From: Cephalotus follicularis
Taxonomy: Eukaryota; Streptophyta; Magnoliopsida; Oxalidales; Cephalotaceae
Length of the DNA: 64,000 nucleotides
NCBI GenBank assembly: GCA_001972305.1
Contig: BDDD01002950.1
Coordinates: forward strand, 193,247-257,246
Direction of reading: 5' to 3'
A program made the translations under genes and the position numbers. Every line of letters starts with the position of its first letter. Position 1 is the stretch's first letter. Positions 11,541 through 24,057 of the stretch are shown piece after piece. The notes below the pieces were generated by a model, which was not told where the DNA came from, did not search any database, and worked only from the letters and a program-made list of their open reading frames with translations.

Positions 11541-12974
11541 GTCATTTAGCGAGAGGACAACATCGAGAGGATGTTGCTTAGCTAGTGAGTATTTCATATG
11601 CTTGATTTAGGTCCATGCATTGCCACGATGAAATATTCCATGCGAAGGGTTGAAATGTAAGAAGAGACTGTCACATATTTGTCTTGGGCATCGATGCCAT
11701 GGAGAGCATGCGTTGACACCATGTCTACCTAAGTTTCTGGGCGTTAATGCAAATGGCTTGCGTTGACGCTGATAAAACCAGTAGCTTTGCACGTCGATGC
11801 CATGAGGGATACACGTTGACGCCATAACTGGATAGAGTCACTGGACGTTAATGTAGTGGAGAGCATGCGTTGACGTTTATGAAACAGGTAGGTTTACGTC
11901 TTGACGCTATGAGTTTTAAGCGTCGATGCAAAGACAGACAAAGACTTAGTGCCTTTTTCATCTTATCATTTACGTTGACGCCTAGATAAGATGACAGGCA
12001 TGGCGTTGACGCCATGAGGGCTGACACACGACTTGTCACCAAATTTGAGAGGAATTGGCTTGACTTTTTAGGATAAAGTAGGAGAGAGAAAGTCATACCA
12101 TAAATAGCTTGAGAGAAGCTTGTTCAATAGACATGAGGTTTGACTTTTTCTCTCTCTTCCCCCTCTCTTCCCTACCGTGCTTTCTCTTCTTCTCTCTTCA
12201 ATTTTTGTAGCGTACCCGTCAACACCATGGGTTAGGCGCTGACGCCAAAATCGCATGGATTGAAGATCGGCCTTTTTCAACCATCCTTTCACCCCTCAAA
12301 GCTCAATATAGGTGGAGATTATTTGTTCCTTGTATCTCATCTTTATCTATAGAGTTTATAGTGTAGGATAAACACTCAAACGTCCATCACCATCTTCCTT
12401 GCGTGTTGAGGGAGCTCTTGAAGGAAGGAGCCATCACTTTGAGGTAACCATTTCTAGTTCCCTCTTCTTGTGGATTCGGATCGGGGCTAGGTTTCCAACC
12501 CTATCCAAACCCAAGATGAATGTTTGTTGTTTGTCTTGTGTTTTTAATTCCTCGTTATGGGGAATATCTTGCAATTTTGGGTTGTGCCTCGGGTATGCCT
12601 ACCCCCAGCTGAACTCCCTTGGTTTTGTGGAGGAAGGGATGGCCTTGGTTTGGGTTTGTGGGTCAATTGCCTAGGGATTGTGTGTGTTCCCTTTATGCCA
12701 TTGTTTGTGACCATAGTGAGAGTTTACGGCAACTCTTACTCCAAACCCGTTTCTCCCTTATGCTTGGATCTGTTACTTGGTTTGGCTACATGATCTATTA
12801 GGGTTCTTGGGCTTATTGGGACAATTTTGGATATTGGGTAGGGGAACCCATTGCTTGGGGATCAATCATTTGATTGAAAATTATAATTGATCACCCTATG
12901 CACCTCATGCCCATAATTGAGGCTTTTGTTTCTTCTGCTGCATTTCGAGCCTCTCCCCTCGGTGGGGTTCTCAA
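11541..12974 (+). repeat. Unclassified LTR with GTTGACGC motifs
   Basis: Placed upstream of a primer-binding site (12979), so inferred to be a 5' LTR; its left boundary is not resolved. Between 11690 and 12250 the motif GTTGACGC(C) or close variants recurs at least a dozen times (e.g. 11761, 11815, 11972, 12003). The right end, after a TTCTCA, lies a few bases before the primer site. The open frames near 12399-12800 have no recognisable domain. Confidence 0.45.
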
Positions 12975-12978
12975 AAGG

Positions 12979-12990
12979 TGGTATCAGAGC
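12979..12990 (+). other. Primer-binding site, tRNA-iMet type
   Basis: TGGTATCAGAGC, complementary to the 3' end of plant initiator methionine tRNA, as used by many plant LTR retrotransposons. It marks the start of the internal region of the element whose LTR lies to the left. Confidence 0.75.
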
Positions 12991-13443
12991 GACCTAATGA
13001 GCTATAATCGAACCTTTATTTGATATCTAGTGGCTTGTAGGTTAACTTTGTCGCTTGACTGTTTATTGCAATTCCATCTCTAGAGTGCAATTGGCAATTT
13101 TGGTTCAATTGGAATGTTGCTCATTCTGATTGATTTTGTCAATTGGGTGAACTAGTGTAAATGATTAATTGATGGCTAGTTCGATGAGCCGAAGATTAGT
13201 ACATAGGGTATTTGAGATGCATGGGAGCATTCAAAAATGCGGTGTACAATGTAAGATCTCGAACGGACCTTAAGAAGTCATTAAACGTGGGTTTGAAAAG
13301 TGATTGTAATTTTTCTTGAAAAACTGGTTGTGTGCATTTCTTTTTGCTAAGACTTTCTATAATTAGTGAGTATAGTTTGTCTGGCAGATAACCTGGCTGT
13401 TAAGAGGACAGGCACACACCAGAGTGTTTCGAGTAGAAATTTA
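12991..13443 (+). other. Untranslated leader of the unclassified element
   Basis: AT-rich sequence after the primer site with no protein motif. It is cut at 13448 by the Tekay-like insertion. The sequence resuming at 31179 shows no obvious continuation of a gag frame, so the remainder of this element seems lost. Confidence 0.4.
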
Positions 13444-13448
13444 ATTCA

Positions 13449-15968
13449 TGTAATAACCCCGTTCGTTCCCTGTATGTTGATCGTCGTATGTTATGTTTTG
13501 TCATAAGTTTTATGTTATGTTCCTTGGAACTTTTTTTCTGAAAAACTCTTTTAATAAATCCTTTGTCTTTGTTTATTGAGCCTTAAACATTGTCATGTTT
13601 TCTATAGTAAAGCACCGACGCTTTTGTCAAACCACCAATGCTTTCTTGTGTAATTTCCTTGTTTTTGAAGTGTGAGACATCGACGCTTTTATGTAAGGAA
13701 AAAGGGCTTCAGCACCGATGCTTTTGTATAACTGTCGACGCTTTAGTCGTCTTTTCCATTTTTGTTTTGGACGGTTGTTTGTTTTTCGAAAAGAGGATTC
13801 TTTCCATTTTTGCTTATCCGATTTTCCGTCTACGTTTGTGCGCATTCTACATATATGGAAAGCATTAATCTTGCATGATTTCATTAATTAAAATGGCACG
13901 TTTTCTCATTGTTTTAAAAGCCATCATCTGCATTGTTCTTCAAACAACACAGCCACTTTCTCTCTTTTGTTCTTCATTGTTTTGGCATCAACTGAAGGTA
14001 ATTTCTGAACATAAACTCTAGTTTCCGATATATATTACTGTTTTTGATCATTAGATTGTTCTAAAATCTGCTAGAAATTATTTTAATCATGAAATCTGTT
14101 AAGCTCTATTTTTGAAATGTTTTCTGCCATATTCAAACTGTAAGTTTAATGTCTATGCATACCAGTTGCTATACTAGTGTTTTAATCAAAGAAATCATGT
14201 TTTAATACATACCAGCAACTGTTTATAATTTGTAAAACGAATTTAGTGCATATTTTTTGACAAATTGATCGGATGTTTTTAAAGTTTTGTAAAGACAAAG
14301 AAAATATGTTTTAACAATCACTATTGCTTCATGGAACCTGTATATGAGTATGTTTATGCATAATGATGTTGTACTGGTACTTTGGAAACATAGAGGACAT
14401 GTTTTACAACTCGCATACTACTGTTTTATGGATGGATGTTTAAGAAAAACTGGGTTTTCTACAACTGTTTTCATGTTTTCGCCTATAAGCGCCGACTCTT
14501 TCGTTTTAACTGTCGACGCTTATGTGTAGAAAATTTGTTTTGTTTGTCGTTAATTTCTAAATTTTGTCGACGCTTTAGTCAAAACCGCCAACGCTTTGTA
14601 TAAAGCCTTGACGCTTTCCTTTGTAAAATGACATGTTTTTCTTAAACAATTCTTCATGTTTTAACGTTAAGTGTCGACCCTTTTGACTTAACCGTCGACT
14701 CTTTGGCATACATGTTTAACTGTTTTACTTTTACATGGGTTCTAATCATCGAGTGTTTTGTTGTTCATAGCGACGCTTAAGGTCTTAAACGTCGATGCTA
14801 TAGTTTGAACATTGACGCTTTTGGACGTATGTGCTGGCATTTTTGTTTTGGCAGCTTGTGTTTATTTGTGTATTTGGTTTGGTTGATCTCTCTAGGTTTT
14901 GGATAATTCCTGTGTTGGAGGTTAAGGTGATTCAGTAGTGTGATTTTCATTCGTTTGGAGATTGTTTAGTTTTGAGCGGCTAAGGTACGGATTCTATCAT
15001 TCTTTGGCTATCTGATTTTATTGAAACAATCTAGTTTCACTTTTATGATTAATGTATGGATACTTTCATTTTTGGATACTCCCTTCGATTTTATTTGAAT
15101 AGAGTTAATTTTACTGTTTAATGATTACGGATATTCTTCTTTCTTGGATATCTTCCTAATTTTATTTGAGAAGATTTTTGTTTGATGTTCTCTACGGATA
15201 TTCCTTTCTTGGTTTATTCTTTCAATTTTAATTTGAATCTGATTATTTGTTTTTAAGTACGAATAACTCTTTCTTTGATACCCTCCTATTGGTTGGTTAA
15301 AGAATAAAATTCAATTTTATTTTATGTTACGGATACATCCTTTCTTTGATACTCTTCTTGGTTTTATTGGAGTAAAACATTATTGTGAATAATGTACCGA
15401 TATTTGTTTTGATGTGATTTTATGAAATAAATTCTGCTTTGTTACATGTACGGATTTTTCGTTATCGGATATTGATTTTTGATGTTATAAATCTGTCATT
15501 ACTGATTTTATGAATTGAACCTGGTTTTCACAATCGAAAATATGTAAACGAGCATGGTTCTAACTATCGAGAGTATGTTGTTTTGACAAGGCTTCCACTC
15601 TTGAAAGTATGTTATTTTCAGATACAGATAAGATTTTGATTTCAAAAATGTTTCAGAAATTGTTTAGAAAATATGTTTATAAATTGTTTTAGAACAAACA
15701 GTAAAATCATTATTTTCGAAATACTGAGAATACTTTTGTTTCCTACCTGTGGAGGTACCATAGGCATGTCGTAAGACTGGCACAGGGACATGACACTTCT
15801 GTAGCAATGTGTTTAGTCTACGGCGTTTCTTAATATCTTGTCATAGGATATGGCGAACTGAGGCGTATGGATTAATTCTAGTTTTTGTCAGATACAGATT
15901 TTGGGATTGATTGTGTAGTGCCGTACACGTCTTTCCGTCGGAGCATGTGGGCTTTGCAAACCCCTTGC

Positions 15969-16000
<32 letters not shown>

Positions 16001-16868
16001 TTAAAACATATATTGCATCTCTCAGTATAAACATGGATTTGGGAAAGTTTGAAAACTGATATGATTTGATGCTGATTGTGAATTTATATATGTATATGCA
16101 TAACGTTTTAATTGCATGGTTTGTATTATTCATGAATTGTTCTGTTTTTTTTTTTGTGAAAGATTTGTATTGCTTTCGTAAACTGTTTTACTTCGCTTCG
16201 TAAAGTGTTTGTAAATTGTTTCGTTTTGCTTTGTTTCGTAAAATGTTTTATGTTTGTTGTTAAAAAGAATTGTTTAAATGTTACTACCTTCGCTTTTATC
16301 GGTTATTATGTTTTCGTAGACTTATCAGTATTGTTTTGCAAAATGTTCTGTTTTGGTTCGTACACTGTTTTGATTCGTATACTATTCCGTTTTGTTTCGT
16401 AATAGGTTTGTTTCGTATTTGTAAACTGTTTCATTCGTAAACTGTTTTATGATCCTATATCCGTTCTGAGGTTTGCTCAACCGCGTTTTTGTTTCCATGC
16501 GGCAGGATATCTAGAGCTTTGGGGAAATTGTGGGATGAGAGGAACACCTATGGCTTGAGGATTTCATAGAGTTCAATTCTTTTAGTAATGTTATGTTTAT
16601 CGGATTATGATTATCAGACTATGTTATGAATATGTTTAGACCATCACGTTTTAACTTGGAGATTTAGTTGATTATAAACAAAACTTGATTTTTGAACATG
16701 AGATTTTCTATTATCATATTAAATTGGAGACTTAATTATGGTTTTGATGGCGTAGGTAAAGATAAGACTAACATGTTTTGATATGTTTCGATTAATTCAG
16801 TTTTGTGTGACATACCGATCCTGAATCGGGGGTGTGACATTTCCAGTTCTGGAATTGGGGGTGTTACA
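13449..16868 (+). repeat. 5' LTR of the gag-only element
   Basis: 3420-bp LTR, near-collinear with the split 3' LTR at a divergence I estimate by eye at a few to ten percent. Between 13610 and 14830 it carries many copies of GCCGACGCTTT, TCGACGCTTT and close variants. An AT dinucleotide run (15969-16001) is longer than in the 3' copy (about 30297-30315). Short open frames inside lack domains and are shared by both LTRs. Confidence 0.85.
15969..16001. repeat. (AT)n microsatellite in LTR
   Basis: AT dinucleotide run, interrupted once by ATACAT. The homologous site in the other LTR (30297-30315) is about half as long, showing slippage after insertion. Confidence 0.9.
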
Positions 16869-16872
16869 GTTA

Positions 16873-16884
16873 TGGTATCAGAGA
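16873..16884 (+). other. Primer-binding site, tRNA-iMet type
   Basis: TGGTATCAGAGA starts four bases after the LTR end at 16868. The first 11 bases match the initiator methionine tRNA site; the twelfth is changed. Confidence 0.8.
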
Positions 16885-17029
16885 ATAGGTTTCGTTTCTT
16901 AGAAAGCCTACCTAGGTCTGACCTGTGAGATGGGTACACATTGGGTTATGGTTATTCCTTAGTTGTCGTTTTGGTTTATCCTTGACAAGTTTGCTGTTTG
17001 TTTTGTCACTTTTTGGTTCTCGTTCGTAG

Positions 17030-18060
17030 ATGGCATGTAGTGGTGAGCAATCAAGGAACGTTAATCAGGAAGCTGAGTCAGTTGCTGCGCAAGAAGGTGC
17101 ATGAAATAGGCCGACCTTGGAGGTGTTGGTAAGGCAAGTGGTTGCATAAGTTGTTCCTCAAGTGGTTCAAGCAATGCAACAGCATAATTCGGATCGGGAG
17201 CAACAAAGGAATGTGGCCGAAGAAGTAGTACGGGTAAATGCACAGGTGTATGATATAGGGGAGGATCAGCCCGATGTTTTGGTACACATCTGGTTAGAGA
17301 GGTTCCAGAAACAGAAACCTCAGGCTTTCAGTTCAGCATCGACCCCTGTAGATGCTGAAATCTGGATAGCTCATATGGACAAGATTTTTGAGGTGCTAAG
17401 GTGTAGCGATATGGTAAAGGTGAGGTTGGCTGCTTACAAGTTGGAAGGGGATGCAAAACATTGGTGGAAGGCTCTGAGGATAGCACAAGGTGGAGAGTTT
17501 ATTAGTGGTCTATCGTGGACTAGTTTTTGTGGAATCTTTTATCAACAATACTTCCCAACTGCTGATAAAGAGGAGTATGCTCGGGAGTTTGTGACTACCG
17601 GACACGGAGATGATGAGACAGTTACGGAGTTCTATAACCGGTTTACTAGATTGGCGGGTTTTGCTGGATATGCAGCGGGGATAGTAGCGGAGCAAGCGGA
17701 GAAGTTTAGGCTGAAACTTCATGATCGACTTAGGTGGAAGTTGGTTAATGAAAGTTTTACAGATATGTCAGATGTGGTCAATGCGGCCAAAAATATTGAG
17801 ATGGAAAGGGTGGTTCTTCTGGAGGCCAAATAGAAAAGAGGAAGGAAGCGGACGAGGGGTGATCATCAGGACCATAATTTGGGACAGTAAGATAGGAATC
17901 GTGGTGGCAAACGGGCAGACAAGGGTAATTACAATTTTATTCCTGTGGCCAGTTGTGAGTTTTGTGCAAAGCAACATCTGAGTCAATTGTGTTTTAGGAC
18001 TTTTGGGGCCTGTTTTGTGTGTGGTCAATTGGGTCATTTTGTTAAGGAATGAACTGACCC
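17030..18060 (+). pseudogene. Gag of the gag-only element (broken)
   Basis: The frame opens with ATG at 17030, meets TGA near 17102 and TAA near 17148, then stays open from 17162 to 17833 (223 codons from the internal ATG). That part holds the retrotransposon gag (capsid) domain, with the KLEGDAKHWWKAL and TVTEFYNRFTRLA type stretches of Ty3/gypsy gag. After a TAG at 17831 the frame continues to a degenerate CCHC zinc knuckle (CFVCGQLGHFVKE, near 18010-18050) whose last cysteine is replaced by TGA. Codons near 18165-18190 then resemble the extreme end of pol, so pol was deleted in one block. A working Gag would pack element RNA in cytoplasmic particles; this one would be truncated. Confidence 0.8.
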
Positions 18061-18186
18061 TCGTAAGGGAAGAGGAAGAGATGCTAAGCAGTGTAGTGAA
18101 GGAGGCAAGGTAATTGTATAGAGGATCATCAAAACTGCATATGCTGGGGGTTAGTGGTTGTTTAGATTTCGAGACGAAATCTTTTT

Positions 18187-18199
18187 AAGGGAGTGAGAA
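18187..18199 (+). other. Polypurine tract
   Basis: AAGGGAGTGAGAA directly precedes the 3' LTR start at 18200, the position expected for plus-strand priming. Confidence 0.75.
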
Positions 18200-18311
18200 T
18201 GTAATAACCCAGTTCGTTGCTTGTATGTTAATCGTCGTATGTTATCTTTTGTCATAAGTTTTATGTTATGCACCTTGGACCTCTTTTTTATGAAAAACTC
18301 TTTTAATAAAT
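18200..18311 (+). repeat. 3' LTR of the gag-only element, first part
   Basis: Repeats the start of the 5' LTR (13449 onward) for 112 bp and stops at the TAAAT target duplication of the nested chromovirus. It resumes at 27890. Confidence 0.85.
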
Positions 18312-20566
18312 GGTCACACCCCGTTCCCATTGACAACATATATCATGGAAATTTAACAGACATTCAGCTTATACAAAGTGCAGTAAAATTTAAAACTTTG
18401 ATTAAACATCAAACTTGCGGAAGCATTTTAATGATAAGCCGAAAGTAACCAGAACCATGCACCCCATACCGCATGATTACCACATACATTAACCGTAAAG
18501 CATTGTTAAAAAGCCCACAAACGGAGCGTGATCCAAGGGTCGATTAACAACAGTAAAACATTAGCACAATAATCCAAAGTACGTCATGTTTTAAGTACAC
18601 TGCTTTACAAAACATTTAAAGCAAAAGACTCTGTCACTTCACTTCCCGAAACAGCCATGCCCGGTGATATCCAAAACACCGCGTCAAACTGCAACAGTAG
18701 GGGGTTAGCCTTTGTCCTCACTCAGCTAAGTCATAAAAATAACATAAGGTCAGAAAAACAAGCCATGACATGAATGCAATATGATGCAGTACATACTATA
18801 TCCCAATGCGTATATATATATATATATAGACAGATAGATACATACATACATATGCCCAACCCCTATGTCATAGTGCACGATGTCACAATATCACAATATC
18901 ACAATTCACGGTTTCAAACAAGTCAAAAGGACTACACAATGCTCGGTTCACGGTTCATGGTGGGTACGAAGAGCGTCGCCAACTCCTGGCCCCAACGTCG
19001 TACTCCTGTCATCGGCCCCGACTCCAGACAGCACGAAGCAGGTCACAGTACAGTGAGTCACCCAGCCAACTCCTGGCCCCTGAGTCAACCCGACCACTAG
19101 TCATCGCTGACATCTCCGCTACGCAACTAGTACGGCCACAATCACAATCACAATCAACATTCACAGTCAAACACAAACACAATCATCTCGATGCTCAAAA
19201 CAGTTTTCCAAGTAATTTATAAAACAAAATGCTTGAAAACAACCTCATTTTCACGATGTCACGGTTCTCGGATCTCAATATCACAAAACTCGGTTCACGG
19301 TCTCAACATACATTTTCGTGTAAAGTAATGATTTATAATAAACAAGAATGCACTTCCAAAAAGATGTTATAACAGTTCACAATCAGTTTATAAAACTTCG
19401 CAAGGCAGTTTATCATGGTACACGATGCATACACATGCTCATAATGCAATCAGACCCTAACAGTCGGTTGTCTCTCACTGACAGTCGGCTATTTTCCTTC
19501 AACAGTCGATGGCCCTAACACTGGCAGTCAGCTGCGCTCACTCGACAGTCGACTTTTCATGTCCAACAGTCGGCTACTGGCCTACAGAAGTCGGCTACAC
19601 ATACCTCTGCAGGTGCGTCTCAGTAAAACACATGGACAGTCAACTGGCTCCCAAGCTCAGTCGGCTAGATCCATTGAGTAGTCGGCTGTTCATACTGAAA
19701 AGTCGGCTGGCGCACTCGAACAGTCAGCTGTACCAGTGGAAAATCGGCTCGATTATGCAGACAGCGCGGAAAACAACAGCAAAACAGCCACAAATCACAA
19801 GATAACCCATTACAAAACAGAGCAATGATACCATAACACCACATTTATGCTCATAACACATTACAAAGCATGCATTTCATCTTATGGACCGTTTTAGAAC
19901 CGAACTTAAATCACAAATACAACTTTCCCCTACCTTAGAACTCCAAGTTAGGAGTTGCAATCCACCTCTTTAAGTCCAAATCAGTGGCCTTTGCATCCCC
20001 AAAACTCGCCCAGAAACCCCAACAGATACGGTTCTCGCCACTAGTCCAAGCTTCCAAAACCACAACTCAACACAAAGCTCCTTGGATTCACAACACATAC
20101 ACTTCCTCTTATTTCTCTCTCACTTTGATTCTATCTTCTCCTCTCTGCGAAGATGGTGAAGATTGGAGGAAGAAAACGCGTATTTTATGGAGGAAAACAC
20201 GGTTCTCTCTCTCTCTCTTGCCGACACCCACATAAAAATACACCCACTTCTGCCAACAATCTGGCGCACACGTTATGCTGCCAGACCTGTTGACAGTCGA
20301 CTGCCTCGACCTGGCAGTCGGCTGTCTCTGCCAACACACCTCCAGCCAGCTGCTTCCCACAGCAGTTGGCTGGTTACCTCACCAAGGGGGTCCAGTCGGC
20401 TGCCTCCTCCCAGCAGTCAGCTGCCCACCATGTACAACACTCACCTCACGACATCTCTTGCAACTTTTCAATGCACAAAAGAGGAAAATCATGGTTCTCA
20501 TTAATTCAAAGCATAAATTACTTTTGAAAATACAAAATTACATTAAGGAAAATCCCGGGCGTTACA
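18312..20566 (-). repeat. 3' LTR of the Tekay chromovirus
   Basis: 2255 bp. On the plus strand it begins GGTCACACCCCG (the first base differs from the TGTCACACC of the other LTR) and ends CCCGGGCGTTACA. It contains at least eight exact GTCGGC cores in an array of CAGTCGGCTG-like units at 19470-19750 and 20290-20440, and a TA run at 18810-18828. The frames here are artefacts of the LTR. Confidence 0.88.
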
Positions 20567-20579
20567 TCCACCCCTCCTT
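20567..20579 (-). other. Polypurine tract of the Tekay chromovirus
   Basis: On the minus strand AAGGAGGGGTGGA immediately precedes the 3' LTR. It is duplicated within the aberrant 5' LTR. Confidence 0.8.
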
Positions 20580-20611
20580 CAAGGAATTTCATCCTCGAAA
20601 TTAAAACGATA

Positions 20612-20980
20612 CTAAAACAAATGAGGATAACACTCTCTCACTTCCTCCTCGCGTTCCCAAGTCGCCTCATCGGGTCGATGGAACTGCCACTGAACCTTTA
20701 TCATAGGAATGGTTCGGTTCCTCAATACCTACGTCTTCCAATCCAAAATTTGAACCGGTAACTCCTCGCGAGAAAGATCATCTTGCACAGGAACTGAATC
20801 ATAATTCAAGACTTGTGATGGGTCTCGAATATATCTCCTCAGCATCGACACGTGGAAGACATCATGCATATTTGACAGTGCAGGAGGCAAAGTAAGCTGA
20901 TAAGCCACCTCCCCAACCCTCTCTAAGATCTCGAAAGGACCAATGTAGCGCGGAGCTAACTTGCCCTTCCTCTCAAATCT
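20612..20980 (-). pseudogene. Integrase C-terminus and chromodomain-like tail
   Basis: Continues the pol frame after the stop at 20981-20983. First comes the GPY/F-type module (RYIGPFEILERVGEVAYQL), then a conserved DVFHVSMLRRY stretch, then a chromodomain-like region (LPVQILDW, then IPMIKVQW and EATWEREEEV). One TAG interrupts it and the natural stop is at 20612-20614. In chromoviruses this tail is thought to steer integration towards marked chromatin. The same segment, with the same stops, is copied into the 5' LTR at 25684-26147. Confidence 0.8.
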
Positions 20981-22114
20981 CTATACGCCCTTCCATGGAG
21001 AAACCTTCAGAAACACATGATCACCAACGTCGAAGGTCAGAGACCTCCTCTTGACGTTATCCACATAGCTCTTCTGCCTGCTTTGAGTAGCAAGAAGTTT
21101 CTCCCTGATGAATCTGACCTTCTCAGAAGTCTCCTCTACCAGGTCCGACCCAAGTAAAGGTCGTTCACCAACCTCATCCCAACAAATGGGTGATCTACAC
21201 TTCCTTCCATACAAAGCCTCATACGGTGCCATACCGATACTAGAGTGATAGCTATTGTTATAAGAAAACTCTATCAGAGGATTGTGGTCCTCCCAAGTAC
21301 CAGCAAAGTCGATAATGCAAGCTCGAAGCATATCCTCCAAGGTCTGGATGGTACGCTCCGACTGACCATCTGTCTGTGGGTGGAAGGCTGTGCTAAGGTT
21401 CAGCTTCGTCCCAAAAGCTGTCTGAAATCTCTTCCAAAAGTTGGAAGTGAAGATCGAATCTCTGTCACAAACTATACTCACAGGGACACCGTGCAACCTC
21501 ACGATCTCCTTGATGTATAACCGAGCTAATTTGCTCGCTAAATCAATGACATGGATAGGCGAAAAGTGTGCTGACTTCGTGAGCCGATCCACAATGACCC
21601 ACACTGCATTTTGACGGTTCCGAGTCAGAGGAAAACCCGAAACAAAATCCATTGTCACATGCTCCCATTTCCATTCCAGAATCGGTAACGGCTGTAACAA
21701 ACTCGTTGGCCTCTGACATTCGGCTTTAACTATCTGACAATTATAACACTTTGCCACATACTCGGCGATCTCTCGTTTCATGCCAGGCCACCAGTAATCC
21801 CTCTTCATGTCTTGGTACATTTTTGTGCTACCAGGGTGAATGCTGTACTGAGATCTATGAGCCCCGCGAAGCAACTCACTCTTCAACCCTGGTTCACTCG
21901 GAAGACACACACGTCCCCGAAATCTTAAGACACAATCGTCATGTATCCAAAAATCGGACTCCGAGTCCAGATTCTCTCGAAGCTTTTGCAATTCAGGATC
22001 GTGTGCTTGAGCGTTCTTTATTTTGTCAAGCAAAACTGGCTGTACACTCATGCTAGCCATAAAGACTCCAGGTGACTGATTGAACGGGAACCACTCTTGG
22101 AAGTCTTCTAACAT
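20981..22114 (-). pseudogene. Integrase of the Tekay chromovirus
   Basis: A 377-codon open stretch holds the HHCC zinc-binding region (HRSQYSIHP ... CYNCQ) and the catalytic core with all three acidic residues in context: TMDFVSGFP, CDRDSIFTS and GQSERTIQ. It would insert the DNA copy into the chromosome. The stretch itself is open, but it lies downstream of several stops and ends early at TAG 20981-20983, so no intact integrase can be made from this polyprotein. Confidence 0.88.
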
Positions 22115-22123
22115 TTTCCATTG

Positions 22124-22606
22124 TCACACCATCGCACTGGCAACCATAGCATTGCGGCTCAAGGCATCAGCGACCACGTTTGCTTTCCCGGGATGGTACT
22201 GAATACTACAGTCATAGTCATTAAAGAACTCAACCCATCGCCGTTGTCTCATGTTCAGCGTATCTTGACAGAAAAGATACCTCAAACTCTTGTGGTCAGT
22301 GAAAATCTCAAACTGTGCCCCATATAAGTAATATCTCCATTTCTGAAGAGCAAAGATAATTACGGCCAATTCAAGATCATGCGTCGGGTAGTTCTCCTCG
22401 TACGGATTTAGCTTCCGCGAAGCATAAGCGATCACTCTACCTCATTGCATCAACACGCAACCCAATCCCTTACCCGAAGCATCACTATAGACTGTGAAGC
22501 CCTCGTTACCCTCAGGTAACGGCAAAACAGGAGCGAAAACCAAGCGATCCTTCAGATCACAAAAATTGGCTTCACATTCATCATCCCAGATAAACAAGGT
22601 CTTCTT
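22124..22606 (-). pseudogene. RNase H of the Tekay chromovirus
   Basis: Ty3-type RNase H follows RT. Landmarks are [27 protein letters not shown], a [10 protein letters not shown] stretch and the closing [12 protein letters not shown] at 22607-22609 and TGA near 22440 interrupt it, and TGA at 22124-22126 separates it from integrase. It would remove the RNA strand after reverse transcription. Confidence 0.85.
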
Positions 22607-23338
22607 CTAGGTTAGTCTTGTCAGAGGTTCGGCAATCCTCGAGAAGTTCTGAATGAACCTCCGATAATATCCCTCCAAGCCAAGAAAACTGCGCACCTCA
22701 GTCACATTCCTTGGTTGCGGCCAATCTCGCACCACTTCTGTCTTCGATGGATCCACCGCCAGACCCTCTCCAGGTACGATGTGACCAAGAAAAATCACAT
22801 GATCAAGCCAAAACTTGCACTTGCCAAACTTGCCATCCAACCGATGCTCTCTGAGAGTCTGCAAAACCAATCTCAGATGATAGGTGTGTTCCTCTTCACT
22901 CCTTGAGTACACTTGTATGTCATTGATAAACACTACTACAAACTGATCCAGGTACGTTTGGAACACATCGTTCATCAGCGACATAAATGCTGCCGGTGCA
23001 TTGGTGACACCAAACGGCATTACCAAGAACTCGTAATGACCATACCTAGTCCGGAAGGCAGTCTTCTCAATATCTCCCTCCCTTACTCTCAGTTGGTGAT
23101 AACCCGACTTCAGATCAAGTTTGGAGAACACCCTTGACCCTTGTAATTGGTCAAACAAATCTTCATTATGTGGAAGGGGATACTTATTCTTGATAGTAGC
23201 CTTATTCAACATTCTGTAGTCGATGCAAAGCCTCATCGGCCTATCTTTCTTCTTCACAAATAACATCGGTGCGCCCCACGAAGAAACACTGGGCTGTACA
23301 AAACCCTTATCAATCAGGTCTTCCAGCTGTAACTTCAA
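22607..23338 (-). pseudogene. Reverse transcriptase, catalytic Asp changed
   Basis: A 243-codon open stretch covers the RT palm: [38 protein letters not shown] and FLGHIV. The catalytic box, normally FIDD, reads FIND here; the Asn codon is AAT at 22922-22924. Loss of one of the paired catalytic aspartates should abolish polymerase activity. GAT to AAT is a C-to-T change on the opposite strand, in keeping with the stop pattern. A TAA at 23339-23341 separates it from protease. Confidence 0.9.
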
Positions 23339-24057
23339 TTATCTCAACTCCGCCGGAGCCATTCGGTAAGGCGCCTTAGAGATAGGGGTCATACCTGGTA
23401 CTAGGTCAATCACAAACTCCATGCTCCTCCTCGGTGGCAAGGACACCAAGTCTGTAGGGAAAACATCTGGAAATTCATTCCAAACTAGAACTTCCTCCAT
23501 GCCCTTCCCCTTTTCCTTTCTCTTGTCAACCACATGCGCCAAAAACCCTTCACATCCTTTCTCTAGGTACCTCGATTCCCGAATGAAAGATATAATCGGC
23601 GTCGAGAACCCTTTGTTTCCTTTGAACTGTATAGTAGTTCCATATGGTAAGCAAAAATCCACAGTCTTGTTGTAACAGTCCATGCATGCACGGTAGGCTG
23701 ACAACCAGTCCATACCCAAGATGATATCAAAATCATGTATGGGCAGTACGATCAAATCTACATACAATGGAACACTGCCATAGAAATCTCGCAACCCCTG
23801 TATTTCGAATCTGTACACATGGAACCCCCAGTAGGTGTACTCACATCGAGAACATATGGCATGAAATCAGGAGACACATCTAAACATGATGCAAAACGGG
23901 AGGAAATAAAAGAATGCGGTGCTCCAGAATCCATCAGTACTCTAGCAGAGAATCCATAAACATATACAGTACCTCCCACAACAGAAGTAGACTCTGGAAC
24001 CTCTGTCTAGGTGAGAATGAAAAATCTACCTTTCGCTATGCCTTTGCCAGTGTCTCT
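23339..24057 (-). pseudogene. Aspartic protease of the Tekay chromovirus
   Basis: The retropepsin active site DSGAPHSFIS lies near 23910-23940. The frame shifts by one near 23770-23800; after it comes the conserved IHDFDIILGMDWLS stretch and the linker to RT (GMTPISKAPYRM). There are further stops between the zinc knuckles and the protease. It would cut the Gag-Pol precursor. Confidence 0.82.

Noticed and set aside
12399..12801. Three overlapping plus-strand frames of 60-91 codons
   Set aside because: No domain, overlapping frames, and position within an LTR just upstream of a primer site.
13250..13270. TGTAAGATCTCGAACGGACC as an LTR start
   Set aside because: It looks like a gypsy LTR beginning, but the element at 13449 has its own proven start and duplication, and no partner end was found.
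13450..14830. Regularly recurring GACGCTTT motifs that resemble an array
   Set aside because: Not CRISPR: spacing is irregular, units are about 10 bp and degenerate, and the organism is a plant. They are LTR-internal motifs.
20163..20604. Plus-strand frames of 80-113 codons in the Tekay LTR
   Set aside because: They arise from the CAGTCGGCTG repeats, differ between the two LTRs and carry no domain.
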